Origin: Lachnospiraceae bacterium
GTDB taxonomy: Bacteria; Bacillota; Clostridia; Lachnospirales; Lachnospiraceae
Assembly: GCA_024695145.1 (NCBI GenBank)
Contig: JAILIS010000038.1
Location: forward strand, 1-64,000
DNA: 64,000 nucleotides
Direction of reading: 5' to 3'
In this document: in pieces, positions 8,042-15,862 of the stretch
Layout: every line of letters begins with the position of its first letter
Numbering within the stretch: position 1 is the first letter of the stretch
Position numbers and translations under genes: made by a program
Notes under the pieces: model-generated
The model's input: only the letters and a program-made list of their open reading frames with translations
Told to the model about the DNA's origin: nothing
Database searches by the model: none

Positions 8042-8629
8042 ATGCTGATATATATAGTCCGGCACGGACAGACAATGGCAAATAAAGAGAGGATACTGCA
8101 GGGCTGGAAAGATTACCCGCTGATCGAGAACGGAAGGGATGCTGCGGCCGTGGCAGGTCAGAAGATGAGGGACATCAGGTTTGATGAGTGTATCTCAAGT
8201 CCTCTGATGCGTGCCAAGGAAACGGCACAGATCATACTTCGCGAGTCCGGTAACGATATCGGTATTATTGAAGATGCCCGGCTCAAGGAGATGAATTTCG
8301 GGGATTATGAAATGACAAGTCTGGACACCACGTATGAGCTGAAGCAGTTCTTTGAGGATCCGCTGTCCTGCGATCCGTTCCCGAACGGTGAGAATGTCCG
8401 GATGGTCATGAAAAGGACTCAGGAATTCTTACGTGAGCTTATTGCCCGTGATGACGGGAAGACATATCTTGTTGCCACGCACGGTTGTGCGCTTCGGGCG
8501 ATGTTAAATTTCCTGTACGAAGATAAAAACGATTACTGGCACGGCCAAGTTCCACCGAACTGCTGCGTGAACATTATCGAAGCTGTGGGCGGGAAGGCGA
8601 AACTGATCGCAGAGGATATGGTTTGGTGA
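8042..8629 (+). CDS. Histidine phosphatase (phosphoglycerate mutase-like)
   Basis: A 195-residue cytoplasmic enzyme of the histidine phosphatase clan. YIVRHGQTMANKERILQGW at the N-terminus is the RHG motif with the phosphorylated histidine. SSPLMRAKETAQII and LKEMNFGDYE supply further pocket residues, and VATHGCALRAML near residue 147 is the second catalytic histidine. Members dephosphorylate sugar phosphates, alpha-ribazole phosphate or phosphoglycerate, so the substrate is open. Within this operon a sugar or nucleotide-sugar intermediate is plausible. AGGAG is 5 bases before the ATG and the gap to the acyltransferase is 7 bases. Confidence 0.88.
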   Translation: MLIYIVRHGQTMANKERILQGWKDYPLIENGRDAAAVAGQKMRDIRFDECISSPLMRAKETAQIILRESGNDIGIIEDARLKEMNFGDYEMTSLDTTYELKQFFEDPLSCDPFPNGENVRMVMKRTQEFLRELIARDDGKTYLVATHGCALRAMLNFLYEDKNDYWHGQVPPNCCVNIIEAVGGKAKLIAEDMVW

Positions 8630-8652
8630 ACGCAGGAATAGTGAAGATGCAG

Positions 8653-8681
8653 TTGATTATAGTGCTCAAATAAGTTATTAT
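8653..8681 (+). promoter_or_regulatory. Promoter of the HTH-ATPase-STAS gene
   Basis: TTGATT (8653-8658), 17 bases, TATTAT (8676-8681). It separates the single downstream gene from the glycan operon before it. The leader is about 34 bases. Confidence 0.7.
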
Positions 8682-8721
8682 AGTTAAATACTTAGAGATT
8701 ATAGTTGCGAGGATGCACTTC

Positions 8722-9774
8722 ATGTCGTTTACCGAAACAAAGAGAAGAGAGATCAGGAATTATATCCTGACCAAGATAGATGAAAACGATCCGGCGTTTA
8801 TTGCCAAAACTGTTGATGCTTTTTCAATTTCCGGAACCAGTGTTCGAAGGTATATTGATTCTTTGACGTCGGATGGACATATATTTACGAAATCAGGAAG
8901 AGAATGCGGATATGATCTTATCTCACAACAAAATGATCTGCGCTACGATATCAGCCATATTACTGACAGAGAAGACAGCATCATTTTTAATGATATTCTT
9001 CCTTTGCTCTCTGTGAATGAGTCTGCTAAACGTATATGGTGTTATGTCATTACCGAGATGTTTAATAATGCTATTGAGCATTCTGAAGGCCGAATTGTCA
9101 GAGCTCATGTTTTCAGAAACATACTGTATACGCGCATTGTACTGGAAGATGACGGTGTGGGGATATTTAATAAGGTCATGGATACACTTAAGGAACGCGG
9201 GAATCCCGATCCTTTGATCGAAGATGCCGTAGCGGAGCTCTACAAGGGAAAGTTTACATCAGCTCCTGACAGACATACCGGAGAGGGGATTTTCTTTTCA
9301 ATGAGAATGATGGATAGATTCGCGATAGCATCGGATGGAAATGTGTTAAGAAACGGATATGACGGAGAACCGGCGGTTGTCAGATCACACTTGCTGGCAT
9401 ATGCCATGAAGTTTTCGGATAAAGGAACGATAGTGATCATGCAGCTTAATAATGAGACAAAAAGGACTCCGGCAGAAGTATTCAGGGAGTATTCCGATAT
9501 TGATGAAGGCTTCTTTAAAACCAGGATCCCCGTACTCGAAGCCTGCATGGGTCGTGATCCGGTTGCGCGTTCGCAGGCACGCAGGCTTTCCGGTCGCCTT
9601 GACGACTTTAGGGAGGTAGTACTTGATTTCGCAAATGTCGATATGATGGGTCAGGGTTTTGCCAATGAGATGTTTCGCGTATATCAGAACGCCCATCCTG
9701 GGGTAGTGCTTACTCCGGTTAATATGAATGAATTTGTCACGATGATGTATTATCACGCTGTAAATACGAAATGA
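8722..9774 (+). CDS. HTH - GHKL ATPase - STAS-like (DUF4325) protein
   Basis: The start at 8722 is preferred over 8713 because GAGG then lies 9 bases upstream. Three parts are visible. Residues 1-65 form a winged-helix-like region (KRREIRNYILTKI, then a SISGTSVRRYIDSL recognition helix). Residues about 105-205 carry a GHKL ATP-binding fold: EMFNNAIEHSEG is the N box, LEDDGVGIFN the G1 box and TGEGIFFSMRMMD the G2 box. The last 85 residues, with VVLDFANVDMMGQGFANEMF, match the STAS-like DUF4325 fold. No kinase phospho-acceptor domain is seen. The combination resembles a one-protein partner-switch regulator that binds DNA. It has its own promoter and sits between sugar operons, so local regulation is a reasonable guess. 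Confidence 0.85.
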   Translation: MSFTETKRREIRNYILTKIDENDPAFIAKTVDAFSISGTSVRRYIDSLTSDGHIFTKSGRECGYDLISQQNDLRYDISHITDREDSIIFNDILPLLSVNESAKRIWCYVITEMFNNAIEHSEGRIVRAHVFRNILYTRIVLEDDGVGIFNKVMDTLKERGNPDPLIEDAVAELYKGKFTSAPDRHTGEGIFFSMRMMDRFAIASDGNVLRNGYDGEPAVVRSHLLAYAMKFSDKGTIVIMQLNNETKRTPAEVFREYSDIDEGFFKTRIPVLEACMGRDPVARSQARRLSGRLDDFREVVLDFANVDMMGQGFANEMFRVYQNAHPGVVLTPVNMNEFVTMMYYHAVNTK

Positions 9775-9781
9775 CGGTGCC

Positions 9782-9810
9782 TTGAAAGATATATTGCAGT
9801 CAAGTATAAT
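9782..9810 (+). promoter_or_regulatory. Promoter of the aryl-CoA ligase/manC/manA operon
   Basis: TTGAAA (9782-9787), 17 bases, perfect TATAAT (9805-9810). The leader is about 52 bases and ends with AAGGAGG (9852-9858) ahead of the ATG at 9869. Confidence 0.85.
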
Positions 9811-9868
9811 GAATAAGATGTTGTAAACATGGACATGATCTATTTTACGGCAAGGAGGAAACCGGATT

Positions 9869-11104
9869 ATGAAGATCAGTGATACCCAGTTGCAGATGGT
9901 CGACCGGCAGGTCAAAAGGCTTATTGCTGCGGACAATTTCTACGGCAGGAAGCTGAAGGATGCCGGCATAAGTGAAGTCCGAAACGAAGAGGATTTTGAG
10001 AGACTTCCGTTCTCACACAAGCAGGACCTTCGGGATGCATATCCGCTCGGCCTGATGGCTGTTCCTGAAGAGGAGATCGTGCGTATTCATTCATCAAGCG
10101 GAACTACCGGTATACCGGTAATCATCCCCTATACTGCCAAGGATGTGGATGACTGGGCCGAGATGTTCAAGCGCTGCTATGAATTTGCGGGCATCACGAA
10201 CAAAGACAGGATCCAGATCACCCCGGGATACGGCCTGTGGACAGCAGGCATCGGATTCCAGCTCGGAGCCGAGAAGCTCGGATCAATGGTCATTCCGATG
10301 GGACCCGGTAATACTCCGAAACAGCTTCAGTTCATGATGGATATGAAGTCAACCGTTATATGTGCAACCTCCAGTTATGCGCTCCTGCTTGCAGAAGAGA
10401 TCGAAAAGCAGGGCATCAAGGATAAGATATGCCTGAAGAAGGGCGTTATCGGATCCGAGCGCTGGGGCGAGAAGATGAGAAAACGTATCTCATCCACACT
10501 CGGTATAGAGCTCTATGATATTTACGGACTGACCGAGATATACGGACCCGGTATCGGTATCAACTGCAAGTACGATACGGGCATGCATATATGGGATGAC
10601 TATGTATATATCGAGATCATCGATCCGGAAACAGGTAAGAACGTTCCGGACGGCGAGTTCGGCGAGATAGTGCTCACAACGCTTGTAAAAGAGGGAGCAC
10701 CTCTTATCCGTTACAGAACCCATGATATGTCGAGGATCATCCCAGGTGAGTGTCCTTGCGGGTCGAAGTATCCGAGGATCGATGTTATCCAGGGCAGAAG
10801 CGATGACATGGTCAAGTTCAAGGGTGTCAACTTCTTCCCGAAGCAGATAGAAGAGATACTGGCTCAAAACGCCGATGCTTCAAGCGAATACCAGATCCGT
10901 ATCTCACATGATGACGGACGTGATACACTGAGGCTCTATGTAGAGGCTGAAGGTAGTGTCAGGTTTGATGATCTGGCTGACAAGCTTGCTTCAGACGTCA
11001 AGAGCAGGATCGGGTTCACACCGATCGTCAAGGTCGTCGAGATCGGCGTTCTGCCGCGCAGCATGAAGAAGACACAGCGTGTCATAGATGAACGTGTAGA
11101 ATAG
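9869..11104 (+). CDS. Phenylacetate-CoA ligase family adenylating enzyme
   Basis: ATP-dependent CoA ligase of the PaaK group of the ANL superfamily, activating an aryl or arylacetic acid through an acyl-adenylate. HSSSGTTGIPVIIPYT near residue 73 is the phosphate-binding P-loop. YDIYGLTEIYGPGIG is the A5 motif, YRTHDMSRII the A7/A8 region with the core aspartate, and RSMKKTQRVID the C-terminal lysine motif. The segment ECPCGSKYPRID with paired cysteines is typical of PaaK enzymes. At 411 residues it is slightly shorter than the usual 430-440. It is the first gene of an operon with a flavoprotein and GDP-mannose genes. Arylacetate activation or a CapK-like role in capsule synthesis are both possible. 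Confidence 0.88.
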   Translation: MKISDTQLQMVDRQVKRLIAADNFYGRKLKDAGISEVRNEEDFERLPFSHKQDLRDAYPLGLMAVPEEEIVRIHSSSGTTGIPVIIPYTAKDVDDWAEMFKRCYEFAGITNKDRIQITPGYGLWTAGIGFQLGAEKLGSMVIPMGPGNTPKQLQFMMDMKSTVICATSSYALLLAEEIEKQGIKDKICLKKGVIGSERWGEKMRKRISSTLGIELYDIYGLTEIYGPGIGINCKYDTGMHIWDDYVYIEIIDPETGKNVPDGEFGEIVLTTLVKEGAPLIRYRTHDMSRIIPGECPCGSKYPRIDVIQGRSDDMVKFKGVNFFPKQIEEILAQNADASSEYQIRISHDDGRDTLRLYVEAEGSVRFDDLADKLASDVKSRIGFTPIVKVVEIGVLPRSMKKTQRVIDERVE

Positions 11105-11114
11105 GAGGCGGACT

Positions 11115-11747
11115 ATGGATACGAAAGCAATGTACAAGCTCAGCTACGGATTGTTTGTTTTGACGTCTCAGATGGACGGAAAGGACAACGGCTGCATTAC
11201 GAATACCGCCATTCAGGTAACGAGCGAGCCGAACCGCATAGCAGTGGCTGTCAATAAATCCAATCATACGCATGACTGCGTTATGCAGGCGAAGAAGTTC
11301 AACGTTTCGATACTTTCCGAGGCAGCATCGTTTGATGTGTTCAAACATTTCGGATTCCAGTCGGGCAAAAACGTTGACAAGTTTGACGGATACAGCGCAT
11401 GCAAGCGCTCCGCGAACGGTCTTATGTATATTACCGAAGGAACGAATGCATATATCTCGGTTGATGTTGAGCAGACGGTCGATCTCGGAACGCATACGCT
11501 CTTTATCGGTACGGTGACGGATATGGAAGTGCTCGCGGATACGGCTTCCGCAACATACTCATACTATCAGGAGCATATCAAGCCAAAGCCGGGCGCAGAT
11601 AACAAAGGCGGATCGGCCCTTCCTCCGGGAATGCACAAGTGGCGCTGCAAGATATGCGGATTCGAGTATATCGGTGCCACTCTGCCCGATGATTATATAT
11701 GCGAGATATGTAAGCACCCGGCAAGTGATTTTGAATTGGTGGAATAA
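11115..11747 (+). CDS. Flavin reductase domain fused to a C-terminal rubredoxin
   Basis: The first 160 residues (LSYGLFVLTSQMDGKDNGCI...) match FMN-binding flavin reductase-like proteins such as the N-terminal part of high-molecular-weight rubredoxin. The last 35 residues are a short rubredoxin: CKICGFEYIG with a second cysteine pair CEIC. In the second iron-binding knuckle the usual glycine after CxxC is replaced by lysine. The linker is rich in K, P and G. Such proteins shuttle electrons from NAD(P)H through FMN and iron to oxygen- or NO-reducing partners in anaerobes. AGGAGG precedes the ATG. It shares an operon with the aryl-CoA ligase, but a joint pathway is not evident. Its stop overlaps manC by one base (TAATG). 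Confidence 0.85.
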   Translation: MDTKAMYKLSYGLFVLTSQMDGKDNGCITNTAIQVTSEPNRIAVAVNKSNHTHDCVMQAKKFNVSILSEAASFDVFKHFGFQSGKNVDKFDGYSACKRSANGLMYITEGTNAYISVDVEQTVDLGTHTLFIGTVTDMEVLADTASATYSYYQEHIKPKPGADNKGGSALPPGMHKWRCKICGFEYIGATLPDDYICEICKHPASDFELVE

Positions 11748-13054
11748 TGAACATCATACTTCTGTCAGGCGGGTCCGGAAAGCGCCTGTGGCCGCTTTCC
11801 AATGATATCCGCTCCAAACAGTTTATCAAGATATTCAAAAAAGACGGCGGCTACGAATCCATGGTCCAGCGGATTTACCGCCAGATCAGAAGCGTGGATC
11901 CGAATGCTTCGGTTACGATAGCGACGAGCAAATCGCAGGTTTCGGCGATACACAACCAGCTCGGCAAGGACGTCGGTATAAGCGTTGAGCCGTGCCGGCG
12001 TGATACGTTTGCAGCGATCGCTCTTGCAACATCATATCTGAGGGATATACGCGGCATTAAAGAGGATGAGGCCGTTGTTGTGTGCCCTGTGGATCCTTAC
12101 GTTGATGATGAATACTTCAGGACACTGAAGTTAATGTGCGAGAAGGCGGCTGACAGCAGTGCGTCTCTTGTTCTGATGGGGATCGAACCGACATATCCGT
12201 CCGAAAAGTACGGTTATATCAAGCCTGTATCTTCGGGTGGCACGACAACATATGAGTTCAAGGAAAAGCCCGATGCGAAAACGGCGCAGGAGTACATCGA
12301 TGCCGGTGCACTCTGGAACGGCGGAGTGTTCGCATACAGGCTCTCTTATGTACTGTCAAGATCCCGGGAGCTTCTCGGGACGGACTCGTATGGCGAGCTT
12401 TTTGCAAACTATGCGGATCTTGAGAAGATATCGTTTGATTATGCCGTTGTTGAGGCAGAGACGAACATAGAGGTTGTGAAATATTCGGGCACCTGGAAGG
12501 ATCTGGGTACCTGGAATACTCTGACCGAGGCCATGGAAGAGGATGCTGTGGGAAACGTCCGTATGAACGAGACATGCAGCAACGTTCATGTGGTGAACGA
12601 GCTCGGGGTTCCGATACTGATCATGGGTGCGCAGGATATGGTCGTATCCGCAAGCCCGCAGGGTATCCTTGTTTCCGACAAGGAACAGAGCAGCTACATC
12701 AAGCCGTTCGTGGATGAGATAGATCAGAAGATAATGTTTGCCGAAAAGAGCTGGGGTTCTTACCGCGTGCTCGATGTCGGTGATTCATCGATGACGGTGA
12801 AGGTCACGCTCAATCCGGGACATAAGATGAATTACCACAGTCACGACAAGCGTGACGAGATATGGAATGTGATAAAGGGGAGCGGCCGCACCATCGTTGA
12901 CGGGATGGAGCAGGTTGTATCCGCGGGAGATGTGATAACCATGGCATCAGGCTGCAGACATACGATCATAGCCGATACAGAGCTTCAGCTGATAGAAGTT
13001 CAGCTCGGAAGCGAGATATCCGTGGAAGATAAGCACAAATATGAGTTGGAATGA
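11747..13054 (+). CDS. manC: Mannose-1-phosphate guanylyltransferase with C-terminal cupin
   Basis: Makes GDP-mannose from mannose-1-phosphate and GTP. LLSGGSGKRLWPLSNDIRSK at the N-terminus is the nucleotidyltransferase signature with the G-G-x-G-x-R-L-W-P loop. VCPVDPYVDD is the metal-binding region and FKEKPD the sugar-phosphate contact. EAETNIEVVKYSGTWKDLGTW is characteristic of ManC. The last 110 residues form a cupin (MNYHSHDKRDEIWNVIKGSG), as in the AlgA/ManC type II isomerase domain. Total length of 435 is shorter than the usual 460-480. It is followed by a separate class I isomerase, so the mannose branch has two isomerase-like parts. GDP-mannose made here feeds Gmd encoded at 39153. 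Confidence 0.92.
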   Translation: MNIILLSGGSGKRLWPLSNDIRSKQFIKIFKKDGGYESMVQRIYRQIRSVDPNASVTIATSKSQVSAIHNQLGKDVGISVEPCRRDTFAAIALATSYLRDIRGIKEDEAVVVCPVDPYVDDEYFRTLKLMCEKAADSSASLVLMGIEPTYPSEKYGYIKPVSSGGTTTYEFKEKPDAKTAQEYIDAGALWNGGVFAYRLSYVLSRSRELLGTDSYGELFANYADLEKISFDYAVVEAETNIEVVKYSGTWKDLGTWNTLTEAMEEDAVGNVRMNETCSNVHVVNELGVPILIMGAQDMVVSASPQGILVSDKEQSSYIKPFVDEIDQKIMFAEKSWGSYRVLDVGDSSMTVKVTLNPGHKMNYHSHDKRDEIWNVIKGSGRTIVDGMEQVVSAGDVITMASGCRHTIIADTELQLIEVQLGSEISVEDKHKYELE

Positions 13055-14042
13055 TCCGGCATCTACAAATCAGCCGTTTATGTTACGACCGGCTGCAAAA
13101 GATTACATATGGGGCGGAACACGCCTGAATGATGATTTTAATCTCGGAGTGGATATCTATCCGTTTGCCGAAGCATGGGTATGCTCGACTCATCCCGACG
13201 GTGAGGCGACACTCGATGACGGAAGAAGGCTGAGTGAGGTGCTGAAGAGTAATCCTTCAATGCTCGGGACTCATCCGCTTCAGATCACAAAGGGAGAGCC
13301 GTTTCTTCCGATACTGATCAAATTCATAGATGCGAAGGAAGACCTCTCGGTGCAGGTCCACCCTGATGACGGATATGCCGCGGAACATGAAAACGGCTCA
13401 TGGGGCAAGACGGAGATGTGGTATGTCCTGTCGGCAAGAAAGCATTCCGAGCTCATATACGGGTTTCGATACGATGTGGATGAGGGGCGCGTAAGGGCAG
13501 CCGCAGCTGACGGTTCTATCGGGGAACTTCTCAATCACGTACCGGTAAAGAAGAACGATCTGTTCTTCATAAATGCCGGAACCGTGCATGCGATAGGATC
13601 CGGATGTCTGATCGTCGAGATACAGGAGAACAGCAATATCACCTACAGACTCTACGATTACGACCGTATAGACAGAAACGGACAAAAGAGACCGCTTCAC
13701 ATCGACAAGGCGCTTGACGTTGCAAACCTCAGATCGTCTGCCGCTCCGCGCCAGCCGATGAGAGTCTTAAAATACAGGCCGGGATGTGCATACGAGATGC
13801 TCGGACGGTGCAAATACTTTCAGGCGGAGCGCCTTCTTCTGAACACGGAGAACCGCTTAAGTGCCGACTTTAAGACCGGCCCAAACAGCTTCCACGTACT
13901 GCTCGTGACCGACGGATGCGGGAACTTAAGCGGCCCGGGAGTACACATGAACTTCTTCAAGGGAGACTGCATCTTCGTGCCGGCGGACAGTGATGAACTT
14001 AAACTTCACGGCCAGGCCCAGATAATCAATGTAAGTTGCTGA
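13041..14042 (+). CDS. manA: Class I mannose-6-phosphate isomerase
   Basis: Zinc enzyme converting fructose-6-phosphate and mannose-6-phosphate, supplying ManC. MLRPAAKDYIWGGTRL near the start, then LPILIKFIDAKEDLSVQVHP with the metal-ligand Q-x-H, and GKTEMWYVL with the glutamate ligand are family signatures. FFINAGTVHAIGSGCLIVEIQ carries the last histidine ligand. At 333 residues it is the short bacterial type. It overlaps manC by 14 bases. The first ATG at 13041 is used, but a start at 13080 just before the conserved region is possible. The phosphomannomutase needed between this enzyme and ManC is not encoded in the window. Confidence 0.9.
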   Translation: MSWNDPASTNQPFMLRPAAKDYIWGGTRLNDDFNLGVDIYPFAEAWVCSTHPDGEATLDDGRRLSEVLKSNPSMLGTHPLQITKGEPFLPILIKFIDAKEDLSVQVHPDDGYAAEHENGSWGKTEMWYVLSARKHSELIYGFRYDVDEGRVRAAAADGSIGELLNHVPVKKNDLFFINAGTVHAIGSGCLIVEIQENSNITYRLYDYDRIDRNGQKRPLHIDKALDVANLRSSAAPRQPMRVLKYRPGCAYEMLGRCKYFQAERLLLNTENRLSADFKTGPNSFHVLLVTDGCGNLSGPGVHMNFFKGDCIFVPADSDELKLHGQAQIINVSC

Positions 14043-14074
14043 CGTGGCGTCCATAATAAATATAAGGCATGTGA

Positions 14075-14202
14075 CATAGTAGTTTTTTCGAAAACGCGCT
14101 CTCGCTCTTGTTCGGTGCAAAACGTACCAACGCCCTTCGCCAGGGCGGCATCTCGCATTACATGCGAGATAAGCTTCACAAGGTTTTCTCAAAAACACTA
14201 TG
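14075..14202 (-). ncRNA. Structured repeat element, copy A (inverted relative to 58211)
   Basis: Read on the minus strand, this 128-base element matches 58211-58338. A 17-base block (14174-14190) and a 28-base block (14088-14115) are identical in both copies. The sequence between them forms a different hairpin in each; here CTCGCAT and ATGCGAG pair. The ends (ACTATG at 14197-14202 with CATAGT at 14075-14080, plus an adjoining T/A-rich stretch) form a long outer stem. At the same stem positions the other copy has C/G pairs, so pairing is kept while sequence changes. That favours an RNA structure. The orientation is opposite to the flanking genes; it may be mobile. Confidence 0.65.
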
Positions 14203-14231
14203 CCCCCTGCCTGGAAAGGTAATATCGAGAC

Positions 14232-15014
14232 ATGAAGACCGTAATCCTTGCCGGCGGCTTCGGAACCCGCATTTCCGAGGAGTCGATATACAAGCCCAAA
14301 CCCATGGTGGAGATCGGCGGCAAGCCGATACTGTGGCATATCATGAAGCAGTACAGTGCATACGGTTTCAATGAGTTCGTGATCTGTGCCGGCTACAAAC
14401 AGCACGTGATCAAAGAGTGGTTCGCCAATTATTTCCTGTACAATTCCGATGTCAGGTTCAATTATTCCGACGGCAAAGGCACGATGACCGTGCTCAAGCA
14501 GCATGCCGAGCCCTGGGAAGTGACCGTTGTCGATACCGGGCTTAACACGATGACCGGCGGCAGGATCGGAAGGATAAAGGATATCGTCGGTGATGAGCCG
14601 TTCTTTCTGACATACGGCGACGGCGTATCGGACGTGGATCTGAAGAGGGAACTTGAGTTTCACAGAGCCCACAAAAAATACGTGACGGTAACTGCATACA
14701 ATGCCGGACAGAGGTTCGGTATACTTGATATAGATGACAGCGGTGAGATCATGGATTTCAGGGAGAAGACGAAAGGCGACGGCAACATGATCAATGTCGG
14801 CTTCATGATCTGCGAGAGTGCCATATTTGATTACATTGATGATGATACAAGCGTACTCGAGAAGGACACGCTTCAGCGCATAGCCGATGACAGGCAGCTC
14901 ATGGCGTACAAGCATGAGGGCTTCTGGCAGTGCATGGATAATATCCGGGAGAAGGAGATGCTCGAGAAGATGTGGAGTTCGGGCGAAGCTCCGTGGAAGA
15001 TATGGAAAGACTGA
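14232..15014 (+). CDS. rfbF: Glucose-1-phosphate cytidylyltransferase
   Basis: Makes CDP-glucose from glucose-1-phosphate and CTP, the first step toward CDP-3,6-dideoxyhexoses. MKTVILAGGFGTRISEES is the nucleotidyltransferase loop in its RfbF form, followed by KPKPMVEIGGKPILWHIMK. FLTYGDGVSDVDL provides the metal-binding aspartate. INVGFMICESAIFDYIDDDT is also characteristic. The 260-residue length matches the family. It starts a four-gene unit with a split transketolase and Fkp. The E1 dehydratase RfbH, which acts later in the same route, is encoded at 42256, but no CDP-glucose 4,6-dehydratase (RfbG) appears in the window. Confidence 0.93.
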   Translation: MKTVILAGGFGTRISEESIYKPKPMVEIGGKPILWHIMKQYSAYGFNEFVICAGYKQHVIKEWFANYFLYNSDVRFNYSDGKGTMTVLKQHAEPWEVTVVDTGLNTMTGGRIGRIKDIVGDEPFFLTYGDGVSDVDLKRELEFHRAHKKYVTVTAYNAGQRFGILDIDDSGEIMDFREKTKGDGNMINVGFMICESAIFDYIDDDTSVLEKDTLQRIADDRQLMAYKHEGFWQCMDNIREKEMLEKMWSSGEAPWKIWKD

Positions 15015-15016
15015 AC

Positions 15017-15862
15017 ATGACCCTGCAGGAGCTTGAAAAGGCGGCTCTTGATATCAGGATCGATCTTTTGAGGCTGTGCAACCGCGAGGTCATCCATATC
15101 GGCGGTGATCTGTCCGTAGCCGATATAATGACGATCCTCTGGCAGTACAGGATGGATTATGATCCGAAATGTCCCGATGATGAGATGCGGGACCGTTTTG
15201 TGTTATCCAAAGGGCACGCAAGTGCCGTTACAAGTCTGAATCAGGCCTATATAGGCTGTTTTCCCGTTGAGAACGTTATTGATGAATACGCACAGGACGG
15301 AGGCAGGTTTTCCATGCACTCGTGCAGCCTGGTCAATCCGTATGTCGATGTATCTACAGGAAGCCTGGGACACGGATTTCCGATAGCATGCGGCATAGCA
15401 GAGGGTCTTCGCCTTAAAGGAAACGATAAGAGCCGTGTCTATGTAGTCATGGGTGACGGTGAGCAGTCCGAGGGAAGCGTATGGGAAGCGGTTGCAAACG
15501 CATCCCATTTAAAGCTCGGCAATCTGGTGGCTTTTATCGACAACAACGATCTTTCCGCTGACGGCAGGATAGACGAGCTGACGGCCATGACGGATCTTGC
15601 CGGTAAATACGCGGCCTTCGGATGGAAGGTATATGAGTGTAACGGCAACGAGATGTCTGAGCTCAAAGACATAGTCGATAACCTTCCCGATGCTTCGTCG
15701 GATAAGCCTGTTGCGGTGGTGGCACATACCGTAAAGGGCTGCGGCGTCTCCTTTATGGAAAACGAAGCGAAGTGGCACGCCGGAAAAGTTACCGAAGAAC
15801 AACTGAAGACGGCCGTTGATGACCTTCAGGGCCGGTATGACAGAAAATGGGGGAAGATGTGA
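15017..15862 (+). CDS. Transketolase, N-terminal (ThDP-binding) subunit
   Basis: Half of a two-polypeptide transketolase. The start at 15017 (MTLQELEKAALDIRIDLL) fits the family N-terminus; GGAAAGA lies 6 bases upstream and the gap to rfbF is 2 bases. ATG codons at 15002 and 14972 are alternatives. FVLSKGHASAV is the substrate-binding histidine region. SLGHGFPIACGIAEGLRLKG and VVMGDGEQSEGSVWEA form the ThDP/magnesium motif (GDG...N). In central metabolism such split enzymes move two-carbon ketol units. Here the gene lies between rfbF and fkp, so it may instead build a branched sugar nucleotide; that is inference. Confidence 0.9.
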   Translation: MTLQELEKAALDIRIDLLRLCNREVIHIGGDLSVADIMTILWQYRMDYDPKCPDDEMRDRFVLSKGHASAVTSLNQAYIGCFPVENVIDEYAQDGGRFSMHSCSLVNPYVDVSTGSLGHGFPIACGIAEGLRLKGNDKSRVYVVMGDGEQSEGSVWEAVANASHLKLGNLVAFIDNNDLSADGRIDELTAMTDLAGKYAAFGWKVYECNGNEMSELKDIVDNLPDASSDKPVAVVAHTVKGCGVSFMENEAKWHAGKVTEEQLKTAVDDLQGRYDRKWGKM

